From Ischnura elegans (taxonomy: Eukaryota > Arthropoda > Insecta > Odonata > Coenagrionidae), in assembly GCF_921293095.1 (NCBI RefSeq), contig NC_060248.1, forward strand, positions 132,630,972-132,694,971: a DNA stretch of 64,000 nt, given 5' to 3'. Position numbers and translations under genes: made by a program. Shown here piece after piece: positions 11,023-20,650 of the stretch; the first letter of the stretch is position 1, and each line of letters begins with the position of its first letter. The notes below the pieces were generated by a model. That model worked only from the letters and a program-made list of their open reading frames with translations, made no database searches and was not told where the DNA came from.

Positions 11023-11450
11023 CATCTACATTTTACCCCGTTGGCCGACTCAATGGGAAAGTGACGAGGAGTTCAAGGGCACCAGCCGTTGAAGAAAGAA
11101 TTAAAATTATAAAAATAAAAACGAGGAGAAAATACCCGTACGAAGTTTCAGCCAGAATTCATCAAAGCCCTGATAATGGGGGAAAAACGAATCCCCATAC
11201 CTATCCGCTCGGCAAAATATTTCTCTTAATTTTGTGTTTCTGTTTGACCTAGAAACATATTGAGGTTCTAATATGATGTTCCTTTTGTTGTTCTGAAAGG
11301 TATCTACTCACAATTACCCGCGCAATCGAGCACTAGCACGTTACCTGCGGGTCTCTAGCACCCTCCAGCATAATTCGTGCAAAAGCTCTCTGAATGCTCG
11401 CAGGAGTTTGTGACGAGTCTCTCAGCTTGTTCTTATATGAACCTAAAGTC
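11023..11450 (-). pseudogene. CR1-like LINE 3' end, fragment 3
   Basis: This aligns with 53275-53530 on the minus strand. Shared blocks are the 3' tail TCTACATCTA...ACCCCG, CACCAGCCGTT, GGGGGAAAAACGAAT-type sequence followed by CCCATA and CTATCCG(C/T)TCGGCAAAA. It corresponds to the extreme C-terminus plus 3' UTR of the same LINE family as 6100-6690 and 53275-54183. There is no intact reading frame. Confidence 0.6.
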
Positions 11451-12084
11451 TCATAGACAGTAGACGCATTGGCAAATTGTATAAATAGGCGTATATATGT
11501 ACCTGTTTCTGCGCATGGCTATGTATGATCGAAGTAGTCGTGAACGAAGGGAGGAGGTGAGGTCGATTCGTATCCGCCACGTTTCGAGCGCGCTGTCTGT
11601 GCTCGGTGCAGATGTGGGATCGTGACAAGTGACCCTTCCCGCTCCCTCGATGGCTGGAGATGTATATTGGCGGGGTGGCGTCGGGTGCGGCCAAATGACA
11701 GGCATCAGTCAAGTGTCGCGCGGCAGACGGCGCCCCGCTGCGCCCCCTCACCCCCACTTGTTTGTTCGTTGTTGTGGGGACGGTTGCCGGGGCGACGCAT
11801 TGAGGCGATCACGTGGAGGGTCCTCCGATGGATTTTCAAGCGGGCACTGTTCCATACATGCATAGTTATATATTTTCGGTAAATTTATCTAGGTTTTCGA
11901 ATAAAGTTAGAGATATGAAATTAATTATTATTATGTTTTTTTTTAAATTCGCGTTTTTGCGTCATGTGTTTCAATATTTCGTTCGAACGAACATTGCAAC
12001 AAATTATTATTGAAATATACTTAAATAATACTTGTCGTAATAGTACGTACTGTAATATCTTGAGAAATCAGTTTTGTTTGCTGG
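11451..12084. other. Unassigned DNA with X-box-like site
   Basis: No gene recognised. An RFX X-box-like palindrome lies at 11783-11796, in sequence partly repeated at about 13365-13440. Confidence 0.35.
11783..11796 (+). promoter_or_regulatory. X-box-like (RFX) site 1
   Basis: GTTGCC-GG-GGCGAC matches the RFX consensus GTNRCC(0-3)RGYAAC with one mismatch in the second half-site. The 20 bp around it (11781-11800) is 18/20 identical to 58031-58050, suggesting a repeated motif. Confidence 0.3.
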
Positions 12085-12320
12085 ATTGTGTATTGACTTC
12101 CCAACCCTTAGGGCTCGGGTACTAATCCCGACGGTGGCGCAGATTTTTCTGAGACTGTCCGATCCCTACTTGAGTGATTGGTGGTGGGCTCTTCAAGGAG
12201 AGCACTCCGTCCGTCGAATGGGACGCTAAGGTTAGACAATGGCTTCTAGTGTCGTCTTTTGTTAAGAGTGGGTCAATACCGACACCGGGTTTCTCTCCAC
12301 CCTTCCCTCCTTACCCTCCC
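12085..12320 (+). repeat. Probable tRNA-type SINE unit
   Basis: A degenerate B-box-like stretch (about 12116-12130) is followed by GCAGATTTTTCTGAG and the block CACTCCGTCCGTCGAATGGG (12206-12225). A later pyrimidine-rich tail follows the CGACACCGGGTTTCTCTCCA block. From memory this resembles the body of tRNA-derived SINEs dispersed in arthropod genomes; that recognition was not checked by search. The A box is not convincing, so the 5' end is uncertain. Confidence 0.45.
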
Positions 12321-13350
12321 CAATGACGCAAATGACCTTAGCTGTCGGTTGTCTCCTAGAATAGCGTACCGTATTATCACATGTTCTCTTAGAAATTTCG
12401 CCAGAACTGCCAATTCTGAGGATGGTAACCTCATACAATATGTTGACGAGCCTAATTCGATCTATTTGCGCTCAAATACAGAAGTTTAACATTGTTTATC
12501 ATAGTTGGGATCGATGGTTACTGTTATATTGTAAGCGATAACGTTGGCTTAACTCTCCGGGCAAGTAATAAAGCTTGAGTTTTCTATTTATCAGTTTCTC
12601 ACGAGAGAGCAAACGTTAGCCGGAATTCGAATATTTTCTTACTTAGGAAACTATCTTTCTTTCTCCACCGCAATTTCTTCTGTTTTTCTACTTTTGCCAT
12701 CATAACGCTTGGATGCTCTCTGTGGGCTCTTCTGTATCGATGATAGTCGCGAGATTTCGTTTTAAATCTAGTATCTTAACTTGGATGTACATGTCGTAAT
12801 TGACTGCTTGGCAACTCACTCGACTCCTTGGTCGGATGGTACGTGTGAGTAGCAGCTGCATAGAGCGCACGAATAAATTGACATCCTAATTGATTAATCT
12901 GTGAAGTGGAAGCAGTTCAACTTTTGAGTTGGTAGAGGTCGATGGTTGTGGAAATAACGCAAGTGGCAGTTCTTGATTCAAATCTGCGGGCAAATACAGA
13001 TAGCATTTTTAAATTTAGTTCTTATTATGGATCAAGGGTCAGCCAAACGTACATTACATTCCTCACAAAGAAGAGGAGATTTAATTATTTCTCCATCGCC
13101 GCTGACGCTCCTTTTTGTTTATCCACGGATGTCATCACGAAACGCATTCGCTCTTTTGGGAAACTTCGGCGTAGCTGGTGCGAGTGGTAGCGAGATGTCA
13201 TTCTTGAGCTATCGCTAAAGTAGTCTACTTGTAAACCTGGGTTTAGTTAGTGCATTCTTTAGAATATTTAGCGCTGATGAGTGCAGCGAGATATCGTTTC
13301 TAAACTGCTATTATCTCAGCGGTCAGCTCCGAAGCGTCAACTCGGGACGA
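12321..13350. other. Unassigned DNA
   Basis: No gene, repeat or RNA could be supported. Confidence 0.4.
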
Positions 13351-13359
13351 TGGGCGGGG

Positions 13360-13450
13360 GGAAGGAGGTTGCCGGGGCGATGTGTTGATGTGGTCATGCG
13401 GAGAGAGGGAAGGCGGATGAATGAATATTCAAGCGGTCCAGGAAAGGAGG
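13360..13450 (+). repeat. Segment related to 11.78 kb
   Basis: GGTTGCCGGGGCGA is followed by a GA-rich stretch and then TTCAAGCGG, paralleling 11782-11850. The similarity is short and interrupted. It contains a weaker X-box-like word (two mismatches). Confidence 0.35.
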
Positions 13451-14597
13451 AGACGACGCCGCTCGCAACTCGGACATTACGCATACATATGTATGTATTT
13501 GGGAGGCGCATTAATTATAGAGGGGGGGGGGCAAGCATGAATGGGCGAGTGGAGTAGAATGAAGTCATGCGTCGCTATTAGAAAGTCTGGGAACTGATTT
13601 AAAAGGAAACTCCTCGTCGAACCTCACCATTATCGAGTTTGTGACATGAAAGCGTAGTCTAATGATTTTTTTTTCAATTTCTCACTAGAGTGACGTCAGA
13701 GCATCCATCCATCAAGGAAAATGAACAGCTCCGAGGTTGTGACTTGGTCTTCGCCGATGAAAAATATTATGTTCTTTACTCAAAGGCGGTGAATTCACGG
13801 GGATGGCTTTACACGATCACCTGCCCGAGAATTCCATTGTGTATAGTCTCGTACCTGGGGCCCCATGCTTAGGTACTTGCGTGCTGCTTCCGCAATTAGG
13901 CAAATAATAAGTAACGTTCATTCACTTTGTAACGTCGCGTCGTGTCCATGATGTTTGGCGTGATTGATTATGCATTGATGTTTGAATTGTATTTTTATTT
14001 GCATGCGTATTTGTGTTTATATTGGTGTTTTGGAGTTGAGGTCGCTATGGTTATGGGAGAGTAAGCAGGGGATTGTTAGTGAGGGAGCCATTTTGGATGG
14101 AGGAGAGGAAATAAAGCTCCAAATATTATAAAAGATTATTAGTGTCTAGGAAGAAAAAATTTTGGGTTCAGAAGAAGTATATCTTGGGGTGTGCATCAGG
14201 TTCTGTGCAGGAGGGCTTAAGACTGAAATGAAATAAAATTTAGATCGCGTAATTAGTCTGATTTGTTGACGGTGGTGATTGCGTTTGCTTTAATGTTGTT
14301 TGGGATAGAGTGAAATGATTCCCCAACGCAGAACTATTAGCGGGCAAGGAAAAAGGAATAGAGAAAATGACAAGGGATTGGGTGGAAAAAGGCAATCAAG
14401 TGATGGAATTTAAGCAAATCTGCAAAGTAAGTGAGTGAGTCAATGCGTATCTATGAAAAAATTGTATAAACCTGTTTCAAAATTTTATACAATCTTATAC
14501 ATTGCCATGGAAATTATTATTATTATCTTCTTTCGCCAAATTTATTTTATTGCCCCTTTGAAAGAACCTTTTGCTAACCGTATTCCACTTAAGCGGC
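13451..14597. other. Unassigned DNA
   Basis: A 14-bp palindrome CATACATATGTATG lies near 13480-13496 and a run of G near 13522. Around 13940-14160 the sequence has a T/G-rich body and an AATAAAGCTCC word reminiscent of a retroviral-type LTR, but ends and target duplication could not be defined. Confidence 0.3.
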
Positions 14598-15019
14598 GTC
14601 CATTAATCAAGTGGGGTGATTTTGGCGATTTTTGAACCTTCACCTTTTAGTGAGATATCGTGAGATTTGGCCCTCTCTCAAATCTCACGTGAGATTGTTC
14701 AAAATGCGTATTATTAGAGTAAGTACGTTAATATACATGCTTCATTGCGTTGGATATATTAAACACCTTTATATTATGTTAATTATATTATTATTTATTA
14801 TAAACTGTTATAATTTAATGTTTATTACATTATATTTTTTTAAGATTAATTAAGACTAGAAATTAATATCACTAAGATCGTCGTCTAGAATCACATTTTA
14901 CACTATTTCTTGCGGGAAAAAAATTCGTGATACTTGCCAGGACCCCCATCCTTCCCCACGTGAGATTAGGTGAGAACTGGCCTGATCCTTCCTCCCCTCC
15001 CTAAACGTAATTAATGGAT
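14598..15019. mobile_element. Putative non-autonomous TIR element (~420 bp)
   Basis: The left end reads GTCCATTAATCAAGTGGGG and the right end is the complement of TCCATTAATTACGTTTAGG, giving imperfect terminal inverted repeats. The interior has inversely placed CACGTGAGATT words near both ends (about 14683 and 14958) and a G-rich subterminal stretch. Elements beginning CGTCCATTAATTACGTCA are, from memory, common in animal genomes. I cannot name the superfamily or define a target duplication. Confidence 0.45.
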
Positions 15020-15504
15020 TTCCCCTTACTTATTTGCCGTTTGCGTTTCAGGTCGTACTCGAGGAATATTCATAACAGTATATGTTTTCGTATCAGAGGA
15101 ATCTTGAGATATCTTCGTCATATCTCTCTACATTAGCTCGTATATGTGATTTAAATCCGTATTCATGCCTAAATATGTTTGATTCCATAAATAAATATAT
15201 TCCAAGTTATTACGATTCATATTCAACATAGCTTTTTCTTGGAGGCCACTTAAAGCTTCCGTTTTTTCACAACTTATGTTGTTAGGTAGTGTAAAAATGT
15301 AATTGTATGGGAAGCAATAAATTATTATTATTATATAAACATCACATCACCGGATGTGTGTTCAGAGTGGAGTAGCTACGACTACTCGGGAATATAATAT
15401 GGTTGTTTCCCTTGCCTTCCACATCGCAGTATTACAGCTATGTAAATGTTACCACGACAGTAGTGAAATGTGAATTGCTGTGCCGAACAAGATAGCACCT
15501 AAAA
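15020..15504. other. Unassigned DNA with ATT-rich tail-like stretch
   Basis: AAGCAATAAATTATTATTATTAT at about 15317-15338 resembles a LINE/SINE 3' tail in plus orientation, but the body could not be identified. Nothing else is recognised. Confidence 0.3.
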
Positions 15505-15516
15505 TTCTCTAACTCT

Positions 15517-15604
15517 ATCATAATTTGCGCCTGAAGATGATGATAATTCATTGAAACCAGGGTCGCGCTCTGTAAAAAAGAAGTGGTATAAAGAATTGTG
15601 TGAT
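15517..15604 (+). ncRNA. Hammerhead-like RNA motif
   Basis: The order is CTGAAGA (15531-15537), a short stem II (TGA 15538-15540 with TCA 15548-15550), GAAA (15553-15556), then a stem III hairpin CAGGG/CTCTG (15558-15562 with 15568-15572) and a GTA triplet (15572-15574) that fits the NUH cleavage rule. ATCATA (15517-15522) can pair with TGTGAT (15599-15604) as a distal stem I. Stem II is weak, stem III needs a bulged C, and proximal stem I is unpaired. It is best read as a degenerate hammerhead-like module, probably of retroelement origin. Confidence 0.35.
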
Positions 15605-16523
15605 ATCCAGGGAAACTTAAGATAGCCTCCAACTTTACACGTATGAAGAAGAGTTGCTGCCCTCTCCCCTGGGTGATGAGATTCATATTTGCTGGCGGCC
15701 TCCTGTCGCCAAGTCCAGCCGCCCTCTTCACAGGTTTCGGTATGTTTTTAAATGGCCTACCTTACCCAAGAATGGACCAATACCTCTCAGAACACCACCA
15801 CATTTTGTCCACGATATCCACTAGTAAACTCGCTATTCGACAAGTGTACTCGACTCACCATTTGCAACCCGGTGGACGTACTCCGTGGCTCAATCTTAGC
15901 CTCGAGAAGTGTGTTCTGTGCCTTTAAAATATTTATCGCAATATGAGAAGTTTGGGGACTATAGCACTACCAGAATGGCCGCCATCACCTTAGATTGAGA
16001 TTTGCTCCCGTTTGTGCGTTTTCCAGTCTTGGTATGGGAGAAAAAGACAACCTTCGACGCCTCAAATACGTGCATCGAGCTATCCATGTGATGGATATGA
16101 ATATTAGGACGGAACCGCTGGAAGTATAAACGCACCTTTTTCTGAAAGTAAGGATTGGATGCGGACGGAAGGGTTTTGAGAAAGAGATGAGGAGTTGTGG
16201 AGGAAAGGTGGATCTCCAAAATCCCCGCTTCTCCCTCGTTCGCTAATCTCTGGTAAAAAGACCTGAGACTGGTAGTATTCCATTAATAACTCAATATTAT
16301 GCTAAGACATACATTGCAATCAGATTTATACCACGTCGGCAGCTTGTTAGGATGTTTCCTATATACCAATGGTGGTTATGGCGTAAAATTAGACATGGAA
16401 GGAATTTAAAGGTAGGCTAGTGATACCAACCTATCCGTGCGCTATCTATCGATCAAATAATGTCACTTAGCAACTAAAACACCAGCAGACGGGGCTTGCG
16501 CCTTGATCTCCATATGTGTAGTA
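15605..16523. other. Unassigned DNA
   Basis: No convincing coding sequence or repeat was seen. Confidence 0.4.
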
Positions 16524-16620
16524 CAGTTGAAGCTCAGAATTTCAGAACACCATAAGTGTACTTATCAGGAATTCGGGATGCAAGGTTCGCAAGTGCATTC
16601 TTGGGGTCACTAGAGCTGTT
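16524..16620 (+). mobile_element. Possible pogo/Tigger-like end
   Basis: CAGTTGAAGCTCAGAATTTC, followed by GAACACCATAAGTG and GGAATTCGGGATGC, resembles the start of pogo-type elements (a CAGTTGAACCTC-type terminus). No second terminus or transposase was located, so this is tentative. Confidence 0.25.
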
Positions 16621-16634
16621 GTTCCGATTTTTTT

Positions 16635-16677
16635 GCCATGAATAGAGACTATATACATTTGAATATCTATTCATGGC
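16635..16677. repeat. Perfect 12-bp hairpin
   Basis: GCCATGAATAGA (16635-16646) and its exact reverse complement (16666-16677) flank a 19-base loop. Function unknown. Confidence 0.7.
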
Positions 16678-17019
16678 GAAAGTAGATGTTATTGCTTTGG
16701 TAACTTTGAAGATGTGCGTATAAATTGTTTTTCCTAAATAATTTGCTGATGTACTCTTTTACTTCGCGTATAATTATTTTCTAGGTGGTTTGGAATATGA
16801 AAACATTACCGAGTACTACAATTGACAATTTAGTATGGTTTTTGTCCCAAGAAAAGTCTTTGAGTTGATATGTACAGTGCTAGGAAGTAGACACCTATAT
16901 GCCTAGGACATGTGCATGAGAGATGAATGGTGGGATTTGAGATGAAGGTTGTTTGCCTGCTGACTCTGCGAAAGGGTGAAATTAAAAGCGCTAGCCCAAC
17001 ATCCGGGCGTATGAGAGGG
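16678..17019. other. Unassigned DNA
   Basis: Nothing recognisable. Confidence 0.35.
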
Positions 17020-17485
17020 TGGGAAATGGAACAAAGGATTTTTCGCAAGAGATGAGAATTGGGGTGGGGTGCTTGGGGGGGTCCCGCCACCCCCTTTTGC
17101 TCATCTCGTCCCGAAAAACCGCAGCGCCGCCACCATCATTTTCCATGCCATTCCAGGGCCTCCATCTTACCAAAGAGGAGGGGTCCTTCCCGCCACCCCT
17201 GCGGCGCGGCCCTCGTTCACTCACGGTGAAACAACATCGCCGACCGCCCCTGGAACACCCCAGCCCATCGCATCGCCCGGCGACGCCAATTTCACCGGAA
17301 AATGAAGTGCAAATAAAGTTAGCCGTTCTCCCGGCGCGAGAGCAGAAAGAAGGATGGGACGGATGGGGGGTAGGGGGGGAGGGTGGATTCAACCCTCCCC
17401 CCATCACCCCCTCCCCTCCCTCCGCCCCCACCCCCGTTCGCGGTGCCGACGGGAGCAGCGAATATCTCCCGCGTGTGATGAGACC
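17020..17485. other. GC-rich island
   Basis: GC-rich with G and C runs. Open frames of 78-160 codons overlap on both strands and are proline/glycine rich, as expected from composition. No domain recognised. Possible promoter or exon, unsupported. Confidence 0.35.
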
Positions 17486-17613
17486 ATCCGCATTGGAGTA
17501 AATGCCATGTGCACTAGAGTACAGCTGTACTAGTACCTACACTGTAGTCAGCTACTCGCATTACTCGCAGAGAACTTACATACCCGGGCAGGTTCTCAGA
17601 TACCCATGGTTTC

Positions 17614-17621
17614 ATCTAGGC
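17614..17621 (+). repeat. hAT target-site duplication, left
   Basis: ATCTAGGC, identical to 18322-18329. Confidence 0.9.
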
Positions 17622-18321
17622 CAGGGGTTCCCAAACTTTTTTGTACCACGCCCCCCCCCCCCGCTACACATATCAGCTTTCCATTTTGCAATACCCTATT
17701 TCCACGGTGCCGTACATACCAACTCCTACTTAAAAAAGTACTTGTACTCGTACAAGTATGTGCCTACTTGATACGGTGAGTAGGCAGATTTTTTTTGTTC
17801 ACTGTTGAATGTGGTAACGCAGAATGGAAAGATTCAATAATTGTACGTATGATGAAAATTAAAACAAGTATTACATGAAACACGAATATAATTACTGATA
17901 CAAAATTTAACATTGTAACACAGATGCATTTTCAATTTAAGGAAGGTGAAAAAATAGGCCTACCTACTTACAAAAACAAAACATAAAATTTAATTTAGTG
18001 AGATGGGTGCGCTTGCATGTTCTGGATAAGTTGACAGATCCTGGGTTGAGTTTCAGACATAGCACAGCGTAGGTCACTTTCGACATCAAGTTTGTTGCGG
18101 TACTTAGTTTTGATCGCCACAAGAGTTGAAAACGCTTTTTCGCACATGTATGTTGTTGAAAAACGCAAGTACATCCGATCAGCTTTTTCTGAAACTATTT
18201 CAAAGATCTGAGGAAATTATTTTTGTAATTTTTTTAATTATTTCATTTGAGTGTCACGCCCCCCCCTGAAATTTCTCCACGCCCCCTCAGGGGGGCACGC
18301 CCCCCAGTTTGGGAACCCCTG
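17622..18321 (-). mobile_element. 700-bp hAT deletion derivative
   Basis: Both ends begin with the same 16-bp inverted repeat, CAGGGGTTCCCAAACT, and the element is flanked by a perfect 8-bp duplication ATCTAGGC (17614-17621, 18322-18329). TIRs starting CAGGG and 8-bp duplications are diagnostic of hAT transposons. The C- or G-rich subterminal sequence just inside each end is also inverted. The only coding remnant is the tail of a transposase on the minus strand (17995-18216), so most of the gene has been lost and the copy could move only with transposase supplied in trans. Confidence 0.93.
17995..18216 (-). pseudogene. hAT transposase C-terminus (dimerisation region)
   Basis: An open minus-strand run of 73 codons ends in a natural stop (TTA on plus at 17995-17997) and is preceded by an in-frame stop at 18217-18219. 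It reads through STTYMCEKAFSTLVAIKTKY, then RNKLDVESDLRCAMS, and ends in QAHPSH. This is the conserved hAT family C-terminal dimerisation region, closest in style to the ZBED5/FAM200/SCAND3 group (family knowledge). The BED zinc finger and the RNase H-like catalytic domain are absent. With no start codon and only the C-terminal tenth or so of a normal transposase, it is non-functional on its own. Confidence 0.88.
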
Positions 18322-18329
18322 ATCTAGGC
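18322..18329 (+). repeat. hAT target-site duplication, right
   Basis: ATCTAGGC, identical to 17614-17621. Confidence 0.9.
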
Positions 18330-20563
18330 TATAGAGAGAGGTACTACATAGTACGCGGATATCTAGACATGTGGAAAAATACTTCGCGATCATCGTCGTG
18401 CACTTTAATACCTCCCTGAATTCTCGATTACCTCGGCAAATACAACTTACTCATGCTGCTGTGCGAACGCCGATAGGCACTTCCCTGACTGGAAGAATGC
18501 ATTTGTACATGAATTGTCGTGCACATGCGTCAGTAGTCGAATACTTGATTCTCATGTACTCACTGTACACTCGAATACCAGTACTGTAGTATATTGGGCA
18601 TCTAATGGGTTTTGGGTTTTGCGAGTTGGTTACAACCCCTTCCAACCCTCATAATACCCCTTTAATATTCTCCTCTATTCGTGGTTCCGACGAAGGAATC
18701 TCTCGTCTGAAGGAATCATCTGCATAGCAGTTTGTGTGGTATGTACTCGGATACAGGTATTCTAGTACCCACTAGATACTCGATTATTCTGATAGATGCT
18801 CCGATGCCTAGACAGCTTGGCACTAGTGCATATGCATCGTTTCTCTCTCCACATCCTTCATTATGACGTCACCGGGTGCTTACAGTGGACGGCGTTAGAC
18901 AAAAACAGGAAATATTCTGATGTGTTGGCAACGTGTTGCAATGCATATTTTAATGAACTAAGTGCTAATATATGTATGCCAGATTTCTCACGGTGAATGA
19001 GCGAAAAACATAAATTCAGTATCATTCATTGGAGTTGAGAAGACCCCCATTCCATCCCCCACACACTTGCTCAGTTCGCTCTCGCTAGTTCAAGGATGCA
19101 GCAATACTCAGAAGAGCTTATTACTACAGGCAATTCTACTATACTGATTACCCCATACGTTTTGGAGAGAGTGGATTGAAAGTCATTTCGCAATACAACT
19201 CAGAAACTTGTAACGACCCAAAAAACTACAGAGGAATACCGTAAATTGTGTTAGTATCGTTATAAATCCGTAAAATTAGTACGCATCGTAATATTCCGAT
19301 GATATTCACTCATAATGAAGTATCGACTACCAATCATCATGAAAATTAAACTATTGCCAACATTTCGGAATCGTATATCTTTACCATAATGGGAATAGTA
19401 CCCGTCGTTGGAAACCCTATGGAAGTAATAGATCCTCAGATTGCTTACATCAATAAATAAGTGTCATACAAGAATCAGCGGCCGTCATGCCATCGCTCTG
19501 CCATCTTAGAATAAATAAAAGTTCGAATTTACCGCAAACTCTTCACGTCATTCCCAAACAGTTTGTGCACGCCTGTGACATTTATGTCTCGGTGTGACTA
19601 GCATTATGGTGATGAGAGGCACCTTTGAATACATTGTGCAGAATGTGGCCACAGCACACCGAATCAAACTCTTCGCTGCAGGAGGGAAATACTCGAACGC
19701 GCGTCTAGCGCACGCAGAAATATGAAAATGGAGAATTGTTGATCCAAACCTTGATTTTCGACTTTTTACTATCGATCCAATAGCTGTACATCTTCCTTCT
19801 AGAATTTTCAGGTAACCCAATTACAGCTAATGGTTTAAATTCAGGTGCATTGCCCTGGGTTGCATATTATGCGTCGAAATGAAGAAAATCATACGGCATT
19901 TTTTAGCGAAAAAAAACTCAAAATATTTATTTTCCTAGTGTGCAGATTAAATAAGAAGGTAGTTCTTTTGGAGAATATAATACGTCAACTACGTTGTATT
20001 TTAGAGGTTTTCTTGGAAAAGTTTACATACCCGGGTGCCAGTATGTAGTATTACGTAAAAATATACAAATGTTTTGCTAAAATTATAAAAAAGGAGATAA
20101 ACATATTTATTTCCGCTGAGGTATTGATATCCACAGATGTACTGATGTTTTTAATAGCAAAATAAAATCCTACTGAGCCTGCGTCATGCGTTGTTTATCG
20201 ATATATACTCGTCCGCTCGCACTTCCCGTAGGTAGCACTGCCTGCCCTCTGGGGAAGCACCTCCAGCCGATAGAACGATGATGGCGCTATGCCAACTGCA
20301 TCCGTGATCTACACGTGTATTAGTGATAATTGAAAATTTCAACTGCACTCCAGAAAAAGAATGTCGTACCTTTTCATTAAAAAAATAGATAAAAATGTGG
20401 TTCCATTCCATCATTTTTCTTCGCGGATGTTTTGGTGTTTCCCGCAGAAACCGCAATGCGGCACATGCTATTGAGCCTCGAGCAATCTTCTTTTCCTCGG
20501 GAATTTGGGTGGTCCCGGATGTGGTGCTTTCGGATGCCGCGCCGAAGAGATGAAGTCTTGCCT
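18330..20563. other. Unassigned DNA
   Basis: No supported gene. A TGACGTCA palindrome lies at 18865-18872. A 90-codon minus-strand frame at 19548-19820 has no recognised domain. Confidence 0.4.
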
Positions 20564-20650
20564 CCCGTGGCGAACGCAGGGGCGAAACCCGATGGCGAGG
20601 GGGTCTAGCCCCCCCCCCCCAAAAAAAGCTAATTCAACTCCATCTCCGTA
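20564..20650 (+). mobile_element. Possible hAT-type terminus, remnant
   Basis: GTGGCGAACGCAGGGGCGAA, followed by G-rich and then C-rich subterminal sequence (C tract about 20611-20620), resembles the CAGTGGCG... ends of the hAT-type MITEs elsewhere in the window. A convincing second terminus was not found. A candidate near 20830 is weak. Confidence 0.25.

Noticed and set aside
13940..14160. Possible solo LTR (T/G-rich body, AATAAA word)
   Set aside because: No TG...CA ends with a target duplication, PBS or second LTR could be defined.
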